DNA of 64,000 nt, from NCBI RefSeq assembly GCF_018831695.1, contig NC_056708.1, positions 1,733,353-1,797,352 of the forward strand, written 5' to 3'. This document shows positions 32,501-61,666 of the stretch, piece after piece (position 1 is the first letter of the stretch; the number at the start of each line of letters is the position of its first letter). The stretch is from Puntigrus tetrazona. Taxonomy: Eukaryota > Chordata > Actinopteri > Cypriniformes > Cyprinidae. The position numbers and the translations under genes are program-made. Below the pieces are notes generated by a model that made no database searches, was not told the DNA's origin, and was given only the letters and a program-made list of their open reading frames with translations.

Positions 32501-35500
32501 CACATACAGTAATCCTCTGAAATGATGCTATCTTGTTTTTTTGTTGAGTAGAAGTAATAATACAATGACAAAATCTTGACATTGATGCACATTGTTGCTC
32601 AGATTACCCAAGATGAACCATCAAAGATACTCCAGTATGGTACTCTAGATGTGTCCATAAGCCATCTTTCCATTGATTGCTATAAGGTCAGTTGTTAAAA
32701 ACAAGTATACCTCGCCCAGGACGTCTTTTTTGGTTTTTTGTTTCGCCATATTGCAGTTTGGTAGGAATGCAATATTGTTTGCTTATTCAGAACTAGCTAT
32801 CTTTGTGTGATGCTCTGCGTGAGCTGTTTTTCAGCTGTTCTCTTGCTGTGGTATTGTCATCAGGTTGAGATGAGGTCAACACTAGAATACCATGGACACA
32901 AATGACTCAAAATGACTCAAAACTGCTTTGTCTGGGTTGTAGGCTGCTGAAAGGTGCGCATCCTTTATTGAGATCAATTTCAGTAAAATATCTTCACGGT
33001 TTTCCTTTTTAATAGATTTTTATACAGAGTGTAACAGTCTATTAAGAATAAAAGTACTTTATTTTTTACAATATCATCAATTAAGACTTGAATCCTAACC
33101 AAACTAACCAGCTCTGAGATTAATTACTAGTATGAAGTAAAGAAGTATTATGAATGTTGACTTTGTAGGCAGTATTTCTGTTATTATTTTGAATTAGTTT
33201 TAGCAAAGCTTTAATTTAATTATTTCAGTGTTAAAGTAATTTTAGTACTACTTCAGTCTTTTTTTTCCCTCAATTGTTATCAAGGAAAAATTTACAATTT
33301 AAATTCTTTAACTGTATTTTAATTTAATTGAAATAAATTTCAGCTCTTGCATTTGTATTAATAACTTTGATCAAATCTATTGTGAATCACAAATTCTTTT
33401 AGCTGTCAGTAAAGTATAAAATATGTTATTGTAATGTGCATTATTTTAAGCATAAAGCATTATTCAAAATATTCTGCGTTATGGGAGCGTTGCATTCAAA
33501 ACTAGGTCTGTTGGACTGTTGCACACTTCCAGGGTAAACATGGTATGACGTGACCCTGTGATTTGCGGATGTCTCTTTAGGATAATGAGTGCTTGGAATT
33601 GGTCTGTTTAGTATAATTTAATATGATTTTTAGCTAGTAAATTTGAAGTCACACTGACGAACTGAATAGGATTTGACGTCTGAATGCTGTCACGTGAGGG
33701 TCTCTGTGGTTCTTTAAGGCAGATTAGCCCCAGCTGTGTGTAACTTGGATGGCCTGTGTGCAGTGGACCGAGCCCTGGGTCAAAGGATCAAAAAAGCCTG
33801 ATGACCAGGAAACAACTGGCAGCTTATCTTCTATTGGCTGTCAAGGAAACTCCTTAATTTGTACACTTCCAGCTTCTCTCCACACATTTTTGTTCATGTT
33901 CACTCGGGCACATCCGGCCTCCTGCAGGGCTTTTCAGCTGTCTTCTCGGCTCCATTCTCATTGTTTACTCTAGGGATGGGCACCATCGCTCAACAGCACT
34001 TTAGTTCCTTTGCCAGTTCCTTTGAAAATCAAATTTATTAGTTGTTTTGCAAAAATACACTATAAATACTGTCTTCCAAGGCTGGGGTTAGGTTGTTTTG
34101 CAAACTTTATTAACTTTTACACTATATATTGGTACTGTCAAGTCTTAGAGCTTTTTGTAAGCTGTTATTGTTTGTTTCATTAAAAAAACATTAGTTATTA
34201 GGGTTGTTTTAGTATGGCGTCTATTGAACAGGTTCTGAATAAAATATTTTTAGTAGGCTATGGTGATTCTCCAACATAGTTAAAACTGGCGACATGTTTG
34301 TTCCTAGAGACCCGAATAATAGAGTGTTCCCTCAACAAAAACCCAACAGGATTTTTCCGTTGGCATTTGGATTAATAGAGAAATAGAGATACACACCTTT
34401 TATATTTAACGAACCTGTTTTGTTCAGTAAAATAATCCTCACAAATTAACACAACTTTTATGCTTTTTAAATCCTAAATATAGTCGGCAAAAGAAAAAAG
34501 TTAGGATGTAAGCAAAGTACACCATGATAGGAAGACTTCAATGTCACCACCATTAAGCGTTTAAATAACTCTTTCAGACTTCATTTAAAATCAAAAAGCT
34601 TTAAAGTTGGAGTGTATTGAAACAAGTTTTTTTTGTAATGATGTTTAATTTCCCTGACAACATTTGCAGTTAGCAACTGCTTTTTTTAAAGACTAAAAAT
34701 AAAATCTTAAAATTCATGAGTGGTGCATTACGCATGTATTTTATGTTCTGTAATATAATGTGAAAATATATCGAGCTTGTGCTAACGGCAGAGTTTACTT
34801 CACACATTTAAACTCAAATTAATGAAAAAAAAATTACCTTTGAGATGGTGGAACTGAAATTGCAAACTTGTTTTCAGAATTTAGAACTCAAGGCAGTTGT
34901 TTTTATAACACTGGTTTTACAGGAAACTCTATCGCCCCCTTGAGCACTGGAGTGTGTTACAGTAACAGTAGTACACCGAAGACAAGGAGATTGTGCAGCA
35001 GCAAAACGCTGGCCATCTGCATTTGCGTTCTTTCGTGCATGTGTTTCTGGCTGTAGGGTTGGAGTTAGGAAATGAGTGGCAAATGCTTCTTTTCATTGCT
35101 CCAGGATTGAAAATAAAGATTGCAGGAATGTCACACGTGAGAGTTTTACAAAAGGAGCTTTACTTCTAGCCACAAACCTGATATGGAGGAGAGGTCGACA
35201 GGATAATGGAAGAGCAGACGGTGTCAATGCAGATGAGTTGACCAGAATCCGTACCTGCCAACATGCTTTAGCTCCCATAATGCAAGATCTGTTTTACTTT
35301 TTCCGCTCCACTGACCCCTGAAATCAACCTCACAATAAGACATACAGAACGGCATAGTCTAAATGTTTCTCAGAAAACTCCAGAATAACAGTGCAAAGGC
35401 ATTTAGAGGGTGCAGGACAGCAGGTCCTCTTCATTTCATACCATCCTCGTCTGTTCCATTAGCAACATGTGCTTAGACTGAAACACATTACACTCTCTCA

Positions 35501-36200
35501 CCCTCTCCTTTTTTTTTTACAGGCGTCTTTTAGCCTAAGTGATTGGTTATTGATTTGCAGTACAGTTAATCTACTTACCTGCACTCTTCTCAAAGTCAGT
35601 AAAACGTCTCATCAAAAATGAGACATCAAGGTGACCTTGTACTTGTACACTGCTTGTACAGCAGTGTTAATTTTTGATCTGGCCACGTTAAAGGAAAAGT
35701 TGTGCCGCTATGCCACAAATGAACACAAAATGTTACCAATCAAATGAAATGAGTGTTGACCGTAAAAAGAGCGTAAGTCCTGTATATTTACACAAACTGT
35801 TTAATGCAGCTCAGAGGTGGCATGAATGTATTTACTTTATGTAAAGATAACTTGGCAAAAAGTTGAATTAAAATATTGAAGAATTGTATTCAATTTAAAA
35901 ATTTACAAACTTGCCATTAATTCAAATGTGAGAATGTATTAGCATATTTAAAAATATGTCAGTTGATTTTATTTAAACGACAACTATAGTAGCCTTCATG
36001 ATAATGCTGTTTATGATAAGCATGCTGCATTTACCCCTTTAAATGCTTGAGATCTTAATCTGGTGTATTCTGATTGGCTGTCAAAGTTTTTGTTTTATTC
36101 TTCTGTTTTGACATTGTAATAACTGTGGTGTGGAATTACTCTGGCATTGGGGTGAATGGGCATTCATCATTGAACAGTTGTTCACGCTATATGCCATGTA
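26561..36200. other. Intergenic region between the two convergent genes
   Basis: AT-rich, no supported exon on either strand. It contains a part family A repeat near 30712 and 31826, and a CCATGG-rich palindromic repeat at 32090-32270. Open frames here are short and lack family or splice support. Confidence 0.5.
32090..32270. repeat. Palindromic interspersed repeat rich in AACCATGG
   Basis: Alternating phrases catagttaaaccaaggtaac, agccatggtttgctac, ctgtggttatac, aaccatagctacc and ataaccatggttat form an imperfect inverted repeat. Confidence 0.5.
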
Positions 36201-36202
36201 GA

Positions 36203-36657
36203 CAGATTTTATGCAGCATTAACCGAAACAATGAGTTTCCTAGTTTTGAGAAAGCTCCACACGCTTACTCTACCTTAAGGTGTAAGAGCATGCTCTGTTA
36301 CTGTGAAGCAAGACTGATGCTCTCCAGCTTGTCGGCCCGGTAGCCATTTGGCTTTGATCTTCTCTAAAGTACTGCAATATGGCAGTCAGCTGTGGGAAAG
36401 AAGCTACGATCCGAACCCAGGAGAGCCTCTGGAAGGAGCTCAGCAGATAGCAGTTGATGATGACATGACCCTCAGATTTTATGCAGCATTAACCCGAAAC
36501 AATGAGTTTCCTAGTTTTGAGAAAGCTCCACACGCTTACTCTACCATCCTCATCTTCTCTAAAGTACTGCAATATGGCAGTCAGCTGTACAGGAAAGAAA
36601 GATCGAACCCAGGAGAGCCCCTCTGGAAGGAGGCATTCAACATGATGACATGACCCT
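36203..36657. repeat. Duplicated three-part block
   Basis: Segment A occurs at 36203-36274 and 36473-36545, B at 36357-36438 and 36552-36633, and C (gatgacatgaccctc) near 36459-36473 and 36643-36657. Copies are nearly identical apart from small insertions or deletions, and the spacing between copies differs (about 270 for A, 195 for B, 184 for C). No recognised protein is encoded. Confidence 0.85.
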
Positions 36658-37288
36658 CCATCCTCAGGGCAACATTCCTCCATGTCATTCCTCCAGAGTG
36701 GGTGCAGTGTCTCCAGCAACACCATCTGGGCTCTTGGCGGAAGCTTGTTTGTTCAAACCAAATTCTGTCTGAACACTTGAGATGCTCTCAGCGGTGCTGG
36801 GAAAAGCGGGTCGCGGTTCTTGTTTCTGGTGAAGTGCTGTTTTTCATTTGCCCGTTATTTCTCACACCTCATCAGTGCATCTGATTCATTAACAGCTGAA
36901 GGCTTGTTGATCACGTAGCTGTGGTCTGGGATTTTCCTGCTGCATATCTGCTCTTGTATCTTTACAGAAGCAGACTATGGGAGCTCGGGGCTTTTCAGTT
37001 GCCACAGATCAAAACCAGCCCTGTGTGATTTATCTAGAAAACAGTTGCTCAAGTAGAGCTAAAATTCTTTGAAGCACACCATGAATTCTCTAAAAGGTTC
37101 CCAGACATGTTCCTGTGTGCCATTTAGTACTTACAAGTGCACGTGACCCCATGTGGATCTGGATTTGTGGAAGTTACAGCTCTGTTTGAAGAGATTTATC
37201 TTTCTTGATTGGCATCACTGGGATACAGTACCAGCATGATGCAGATGGCGTCAGTCGAACTAAAGTAAAATTAGACAAGAGAATATAA

Positions 37289-37515
37289 GGGGATGGTTTA
37301 CCTAAAAATTCTGTCGTTTTCTCACACACAAGACTATTTTAACAATTTTTTGTCCATACAGTGAATGGGGTCCAATGCTAAAGTTAACTTTTACTTGTGT
37401 GGACAAAAGGACAGTCTTTTAAGGGTCTTCTTTTGTATTCTGCAAATGAAAATGATAGAGGTTTGAACTGACTTGAGGGTGAGTAAATGATGACACCGTT
37501 TTCATGTTCAGATGA
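37289..37515. repeat. MITE-like element, family A-like
   Basis: Begins ggggatggtttacctaaaaa and ends after gagggtgagtaaatgatgac and gttcagatgaacca. The ends are diverged inverted repeats. Confidence 0.45.
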
Positions 37516-38340
37516 ACCATCTTGCAGTCATGCATTTTATGTCCCTGCCATGAACTAACATCTGTTATCACTCTCTATAATTAACTGTCTATTTAAAGAA
37601 GAATCCTCATTGAGTTGGTACATTCTGGTTCTCATCCCTTTCACACCTTTTTATCAAAACCACCCCTGATGTGTTAATGAGTTCCCACTCCAGTGAAGCC
37701 CCCTGTTCTTGGAAAGCACTTGTGCTGATATTTTCCCTCTGCCTTTAATGGGTTACAAAGCCTGATCAGTAGAATTTAATTGCATATCCTGGTTCCAAAA
37801 ACTATTGGAGCTGCCTTATAGTTCCTAGTTCAGTGGAAATATGCCATAATGAACCACTTTGAAGTTCTGATTTTAATGGAAGTAGTAATCAGACTTATTT
37901 CATATGGTGACAGATATCCAAGTGAAATGAATTAGAAAACATGGTGTGACTTGTTTTTATCCATCCATTGCTGTAGTCGATTATAAGAAAGGGGCAGAGT
38001 TTATGCGGACTAAATTATTGGTGAACTTACACATACATTGCTATAATGGCATTAAAGGTTGTGACACACCACACCAACATTTAGACAATGTAAGGACATC
38101 ACTGAGCATCTATCGGAAGAGTTTTTGCTGTCTGTTCCACACCTTTGGCATTAGTTTTGGTGATCATATCTGTCAAATGATTAGAATGAATGATTAGAAC
38201 AGAATTAGAATGTTGAGCTTAAATGTTAAGTTGACCGTACATTCTGCCCATGGTTTCTAAATTGCCTAAAATACCCAGGTAAATAGATCATTGTAAACCA
38301 GTATGTCTGCCATTTAGTTTTTTCCACTGTGATCCAATTT

Positions 38341-38462
38341 CAGTGCATTCTGGAATTTCCTTATCTTTGGTCAAACAAGGTATCTTGGTATTTATGTTTG
38401 GACCAGCCGAGAACACAACTTAAATGCTGTTTATTTAGGGAGCTCACTAGGTTTTGGAACAG
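38341..38462. repeat. Partial copy of the inverted-end repeat found at 41876-42512
   Basis: Shares cagtgcattctgg and the 27-base end from gagctcactagg to ggaacagagct with the copy ending near 42512. Confidence 0.6.
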
Positions 38463-39599
38463 AGCTTTTGTTATTTGTCATTGTTATAGTCTTCCGCACA
38501 TGAGCCAGAACTGAAAGTATGTTTCAAAAGCTTGTTTATTCTGCCTAATCTGTTATAAACTCAATGTGCAAATATTTAAGTGTGATACAGAAGGCTCGTT
38601 TTCTGTTTGAGCTCGAAACTCTCATCCTTAGCACTCTTTGGTGAAGAAGACCACATCACTGGCTAGTCTACATTAGGGTAAGACCACATAGGGACAGCAT
38701 TAATCCAGACCCCCTGAGGTCAGGAACTTTCAGGCAAAATGCTTAGCCACATACTCCCAAGTAAACAAAGCCTTTGTTCCTCTCTGAGAACCTTCAAAGA
38801 TAAACATCTGTTTTGGGTAAGTACAAAATGCAAGTGCAATCTTGCCATCAGCATGTCTTTGATCACCATTGCCTTATGCACATCCCCCTTACCCTAACAA
38901 TGAGAACACTCGGCTCTGGGGGGCGCAAAAGCAAATGCTGTTCACAACATGTTGCCATTGACAGAAATGTGTCGACATTCATTTATGCTGTTGCAGCATA
39001 ACAGCTTCAAACTAGCCATTTTTTGGCTTCCATGCGTACATAGGGCTGCCTTGTTATGCTATATCATTATTTCGTTTGACATCTCAGTCTGTCTCTTTAG
39101 TTTACAAAGAGATAAAGAATGGAATTGTTTCTTGGCAAGTGTCTCCGCTGTCTTGCTTCGTCTTTGTTGTGGCTATGCTGAGAGTCGACATGTAAACAGC
39201 CGAATTGTAGCTGACAGTTGCAGCCAGCTGCTAAGACGTTCTTAATCTTCTCTCGGTCTCCATTTCAATCGCTCTCTCTCTTTTTCCAAGTAAACGAGAC
39301 AGAAGCCCAAGCAGCCTTTCAGGTATTCAAAAGCAGTTGCTTTAGACAAAACAGAGCAGCTAGTACCTGGTCTCTGTAATTCATTAGCATTAGCATCACG
39401 CCAAGTAGGGCATAGGTGTTCACATAGCACAACTGGTGGGTTTTTGAAAAGCAAAGATTCATTCAATTTGGCCATAGACGTTAGTCAGGAAAGCCAATTG
39501 TGGCAGAAATGGAATCGAGGTTGTGAGGGAACAAACTAAATCCTTAGTATACTGATTGTAATGTTAATAACATAGTTATTACAATAATTTGTGATAAAA

Positions 39600-40625
39600 A
39601 CTACATTAAATTGGTTTGTCATTTTAAAGACGGTAAGTCTGTCCCCTCAGAACCTTTTAATAGAAGTAATAGTGACAGAGTTTGTCTGCTTATAAAGATA
39701 ACAGAGTAGCAATCTAGTGTTAGACAAGGTTTCTAGCTTGTTACATGTTTTAAGGTCCAATAATTAGATCCAGAACAGGTTACTCATCATCTAGTTTTTT
39801 ATATTGACTATGTATTCTTTTAATTTCTCAATTTGGTGTGTATTACCTGGCCTCAAAGAAATGTATCATCAGCATAGCAGTGAAAGCTAACACCCTGTCT
39901 CCTGATGATATCTCCCAGAGGAAACATGTAAAGTGTGAAAAGTATCGGCCCTAGTACTGAGCCTTGAGGTACTCCATTTTTCACTTGTGAACGATATGAT
40001 ACCTCCTCATTTACTACTACAAACTGATGGCGGTCAGATAAATGTCCACTGATGCCAATATAGTTTTCTAGTTAATTCAAGAGAATGTTGTGGTTGATAA
40101 CGCAGCACTGAAATCCAATAGAACTAATAAAAAAATACAACCACGATCAAGATGATAGAAGCTGGTCATTTGTAACTCTAATAAGAGCAGTCTCAGTACT
40201 GTGGCACGGTCTAAATCCTGAAAGGATACTGCCTATTCATATCTTTACCTTCAGTATCTTTGAAAGTGAGATTCAAGATCAGTCTGTAATTGACTAAGTC
40301 TTTGGGGTCAAGATGTGTGTTTTTTAATGAGAGGCTTATCTACAGTTTTTGTGGATGGTTCCTAATGATAATGAGTAATTAATAGTAGTCAAAATAGGAT
40401 CTATGACTTCTGGAAGCAGCTCTTTTAATAGTTAATAGATTAATTAGCATACACGTTGCTGGTTTAGATGATTTAATAAGCTTGTACAATTCTTTCTCTC
40501 CTATAATAGAGAATGAGTAAATTTTAAGTGATCCTTAAGTGATCTGTAGGGCGCTATCTGTTGTGATACTGTAGCTGACAGCTGCATAGTTAGAATTTTC
40601 TTATCTCTGATATTATCGAGTGTGT
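39600..40625 (-). mobile_element. Degraded LINE fragment with reverse-transcriptase motifs
   Basis: On the minus strand the reading gives FRPCHSTETALIRVTNDQLL, then GVPQGSVLGP (39975-39947) and HCYADDT (39882-39863), the catalytic core order of a non-LTR reverse transcriptase. Stops and frame changes break it, so it is dead. The match to an L2/CR1-like fish LINE is by motif only. The 3' part continues toward 39600; borders are approximate. Confidence 0.75.
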
Positions 40626-40636
40626 ATGTATATGTG

Positions 40637-40639
<3 letters not shown>

Positions 40640-40682
<43 letters not shown>
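40640..40682. repeat. (TA)n microsatellite
   Basis: About 21 TA units after TGTATG steps. Confidence 0.9.
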
Positions 40683-40683
<1 letters not shown>

Positions 40684-40886
40684 TCTTTAACCACAAATGC
40701 TTATCTTGCAATTTAAAATACCGAAAATACCGACAGTGTTTATAAAGCAAGCATGCAGTTTTTCTACTATCCATTTCATGAAAGAGCCCATGTTCCCAGG
40801 CAGTAAACTCATTTAGATATACTTCAGTCATTTGTGGGAGACCACAGGAAAGAACATCTGAGCAAACACAACCCTTTTAAAGTCAT

Positions 40887-40892
40887 TTTATT
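40887..40892 (-). terminator. Candidate distal ADAMTS6 polyadenylation signal
   Basis: AATAAA on the minus strand followed within 25 bases by GT-rich sequence. An alternative AATAAA at 43742-43737 would give a shorter UTR. Confidence 0.35.
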
Positions 40893-41875
40893 CAGGATCC
40901 ATTACATATTGTTGGATTCACCAAGGGTACAAGCCAAAGGACTGAGAATGTTAAAGTGTTACTATGGGAATATTTTTGTCCTTACCCTTTGACACCATTT
41001 ACCATTATTTATTATTATTATTTTTGTGAGCACTGGCCCTCGAGAAACAGTGCAGTAATATCATATCAACATACACACACTCAAACGCACAGACTCACAC
41101 AAAAGCATTCTGACGTAGTTTTAAGAGCGCTCTAGTAGCAAATAAGACACATTCAAACTCACATTTTACCAAGACTAAAACAAGATCGTGAAGGGTGTTA
41201 TTCCACTGCATCGATTTCACTAGACTAGTTTTCAGTTTGCATGCAGTGAAACATACATAAGACAAGTGACACAAGGCAATAAATTAGCATATAATTTACA
41301 AATGAAAAAAAAAATTAGTAACAGTGTACCAACATTAATAATACTGAATATAAAATGTAAGCAACTATTCACAAAAAATGCAAAACTCTCTTCTATAGGT
41401 ACAGGTTAAACAATGTGACATTCAAAGACACAAGTTCACAGCGATCAGTACCAGTTTCATTGAGTGTCTTATTGAGAGTCCGTGTCCCAAAGCCAGTAAA
41501 CTTGTACTTCAAGCCTTTTTACAGGATGCTCAGCATGTCGGGCCTACAGTTCTGCTGTTCACTGTTCACTGTTGAATAATCCCAGTACATTTCATAATAC
41601 ATAATTGAATAATATTGTGTTTGTGGCTACAAAAGAGTAGCAGCAGCAAAAGTAGATCGGTTGTATGATTAAAAAAACATAAAAATGTCCCATAACTCCT
41701 CGATTTCATTCATGTACTGTGTCCTGTAACAAAGATGATTAAAATTGATGCTATATCATCTTGCTATAAGATAGCAGGTTAAAAGTCACTCAGTCATAGT
41801 TGATGGAAAAATGCAACATTCGGTTGTTGAAAAGTTTACAAACATAAACCAATGTAAAAGACAGAAAGAAAGCTT

Positions 41876-42512
41876 TGTTCCAAAACCTAGCAAGCTGCTT
41901 TTCTTAGCGTGGCTTAGTCGACTGCTTTCCATGTCAAGAAACATAACTTGGGTAAGTATGCTAACATGCATTTTGAACATACTTAGCATGGGCTCTCGAT
42001 TTGTTCTAGCAGTAATAGTACAGCACCGATGCTAAGAATGCGACATGGTCCAACATAACGCATCATGTAAAATTGAGTTTAGCTAGAATTTGTATTTGTA
42101 TGGTTGTGTAGAGTATATTTCAGGACTAGAGCAGCATCGTAACGGTAATAGGACCTGTCAACTGACTGATTTGCAAGACTACGTATGCAACAACCTCACA
42201 TGCCACACAAATAGCATTCGTAAAGTGCACAGTAAACATGACGCACAATTGTTTCCAGTAGCTAGGCTAATGATACAATAGTCCAACAAGCATAAAAATG
42301 CAAAGCACATTTTTCACCTTGTCTGACACTGAACAGTGCATTCTGGGATTGCCTTTGCAAAAGAAATGTGATTCAGCCTTGAAATTGGTTAAAAAACAGG
42401 TCTTATAAAAAAAAAATGAACAGCCTACTTTTTGGAACGACCGTTGCGCAAGTAAAACCTATGATGCCTTAAAAAGCCGGTCTAGGTAGGGAGCTCACTA
42501 GGTTTTGGAACA
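41876..42512. repeat. Possible non-autonomous DNA element with inverted ends
   Basis: The left end ttccaaaacctagcaagctg is the near inverse complement of the right end gagctcactaggttttggaa. The interior has no coding signal. A single right end of the same kind, also with cagtgcattctgg upstream, lies at about 38341-38462. Confidence 0.5.
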
Positions 42513-44699
42513 GAGCTAAAGTATTCTTGGGTTTCTTTCAGACCGCATACCCAGAATGCATCAAGGTCTTATAGCACCATGGGGCCAGAAGAGCCACCCA
42601 CTCAAAAGATGAGCGGAAGAAGGGCAGTGGAACAAACAGTCCTCCACTGAGGAAAGAAAAGCACCATTGAGTGTGGAGGGTTTAAGAGAGTGGGCTGGAA
42701 GTGCTGTGATCTCAGGGAAGGAGGAAGAGGGGGTGTTTTGGAGGTAGTTGATGGCAGACCGGATCTGTGGGGTCTGGCAGGTTACCCAGGCACTGGCCCT
42801 TCACTTAACTTTACTAATGCATCAGCATCACAGACCTGGAGATCTCCGAGCAAGTCATCCCTGTGCTGATGGATTGTCTGTGTATTCTGCTGATAATGTG
42901 GCGGAGTGTGGCTGCAGCACGCATTTTATGGGAAAATTATTGCGTCTGGAACACGCCGGTCCCCGGAACAGACGCATAGATGTCAGAACCCTAGAATTTA
43001 AAGCAGAATATGGATCCATAAAGCAGAATCACGTCAGAATCGCAATTAATGTCTCTCTGGAGTCCACAATAATTCTAGAGACACAATAGTAGAAACGTCC
43101 CTTTGGAACTGATCTGATTTTCAGGCCTTGTTCGGGTGTCAGACAATGGTGGAATTCTTTGGCCTGTGGTCATGTGATTCAGCTCAGTAAAACAGGTGGC
43201 TAAGTCAACTGAACATCTGGACTCTGAAGCTATAATTGAGATTTCTTCTGCACAAATTCAGCACCAAAGCACCCAATCACACTACCCTGTTTGTCTTTGG
43301 CCCTTGGGTCTTTATCTTACTTTCAAAAGTTATTGACAAAATCTAGCCATGCCAAGATCGAGGGCTGTAAACTATGAATGCAATGGAAGTTGCTCTGGAA
43401 AAAAGCATTTGCAGAGTGAATAAATGTGCATAAAAGTTCCAAGTTACGGATTTCGAATAAACCACATGTATATCTAGTACGACCTCCATTTACCCACAAA
43501 AAAAAACTGAACAACATTGACTACCCATCTAAGGATATTCAATCCTGCTCCAATAGACTCAACTGTCTTCTATTTTGTTTGTATGCCCTTCCTTTGCTGA
43601 CCTCCATCAGTTTCTTTGATTTGGATGTACGTTTTTGATTATGTTGCATGAGTGACCACTACTGGCATAACCCTCGCGACGGGCTAAAATGTAACGTCCT
43701 GAACATTTGATCAATTGGATTCTTGTGTGGAGTTGATTTATTTATATTTTTAAAATAATTAGAAAATAATTAACATGTCAGAGTCATGGAGGTAAATTAA
43801 ACACAGTCTGAGGTGACATAATAATTGTGTTGCAATCTGGTTTATGAAGCTGCCTGAAGTGTACACCAAGCACCCTTGGTAAAAGTCGAGGGGTTGAGGC
43901 TCTCTACAGATGTGACCTGTCAATTTAACAAAGTAGAACCCACTTTAAAATGGATTCGCCTGAGGGGGGAGGGGGGAAGTGGTAAGAGAAGTTTGCAAGT
44001 GTTCGACTAAAAGCAAAGTGAAATTTCAGCTCCAATGCCGATTAAACACACATAATTAGGATCTGCAGTATGATTAGAAACTTCCAGATGTGTGTTGTTG
44101 CAGGTAGGCGCTAAACACTCTAGAATATTGACCCTTACAGGAGTATGATTGGACAATCCTGGTATGTACTTCTAATCAAAAACCAAAAGTCAATCCAAAC
44201 CAACCCTGCTCATGAAGGGCTACCATCCTGCAGAGTTTAGTTAAAACAACTGGCAACTGAAGTCTGCGGTTCTTCAGGAACAGGACTGGCTACCCCTGAA
44301 CTAGAAGGAGAGTAAAATATCATTTGGGTGAAAAATTTTAAATGTTGTTTTTTTTTTTACTTTAAACCAAATGCATGTTGCGGTCACAAAGTTTCAGCCC
44401 TATCTATGTTTGGAAATGTCCGTATCGGATTACTTTGTCACACCATCAACAGTCTCTGACACTCATGTTGCCTCAAACTCTTATTGAAAAAGTGACTTCC
44501 ATTCGATCCGATGCTGCCATTGTGAGCTCTCATTGTCAGTTTGAAGGCTCCTGAATGAAGTGTTGACAACAGAACCATGTTAGGAGTGTAAATGCAAGAC
44601 CCAGGGTTATACCAATGTCCCGAACTCCCTTATGTCGGCAGTAAATCTCTGCCGTGCCATATCTGTGAGTGTTGTGTCCAGCACTTTGGATTATAACTA

Positions 44700-44775
44700 C
44701 AGAAAGACATTGATAATAATAATAACCAAAATCAATTATTATTATTATTGTTATAAAAATAACAACAATAATGAT
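44700..44775. repeat. Imperfect AAT/ATT palindrome
   Basis: Runs of AAT on one side and ATT then AAC on the other. Low complexity. Confidence 0.7.
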
Positions 44776-44868
44776 CATTTTATACATTCCCACTTCACAG
44801 AAGTGAAAATAAAACAGGTGTCAGCACAGTGCTGAGCAGTGGTTTGGGTTCCACAGGGCTAAAAGCAG

Positions 44869-44869
<1 letters not shown>

Positions 44870-44898
<29 letters not shown>
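44870..44898. repeat. (TG)n microsatellite
   Basis: About 14 TG units just downstream of the ADAMTS6 stop, hence probably in its 3' UTR. Confidence 0.9.
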
Positions 44899-44899
<1 letters not shown>

Positions 44900-45010
44900 G
44901 ATTAGCGAGAGAGAGGCTTCTTTCTTCTGTGCCCAGCATTGACTTTACTCTCTGCCAGTTTTCTCTCTCTTTTCTCATTGCAGCATCTGTCTCTGCTTCT
45001 CTCCACGGGG

Positions 45011-61666
<16,656 letters not shown>

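Larger units (their letters stand above)
40870..45010 (-). other. adamts6: Possible long ADAMTS6 3' UTR
   Basis: Non-coding sequence after the ADAMTS6 stop. Minus-strand AATAAA signals are at 43742-43737 and 40892-40887. The latter is followed by a GT-rich stretch (gggttgtgtttgctc), the better downstream element. A (TG) run lies at 44870-44898 and a repeat at about 41876-42512. The extent is inferred only; an earlier end is possible. Confidence 0.35.

Noticed and set aside
36348..36653. Plus-strand frame of 101 codons across the duplicated block
   Set aside because: The frame exists, but I recognise no protein and the copies differ by frame-breaking indels; reported as a repeat instead of a gene.
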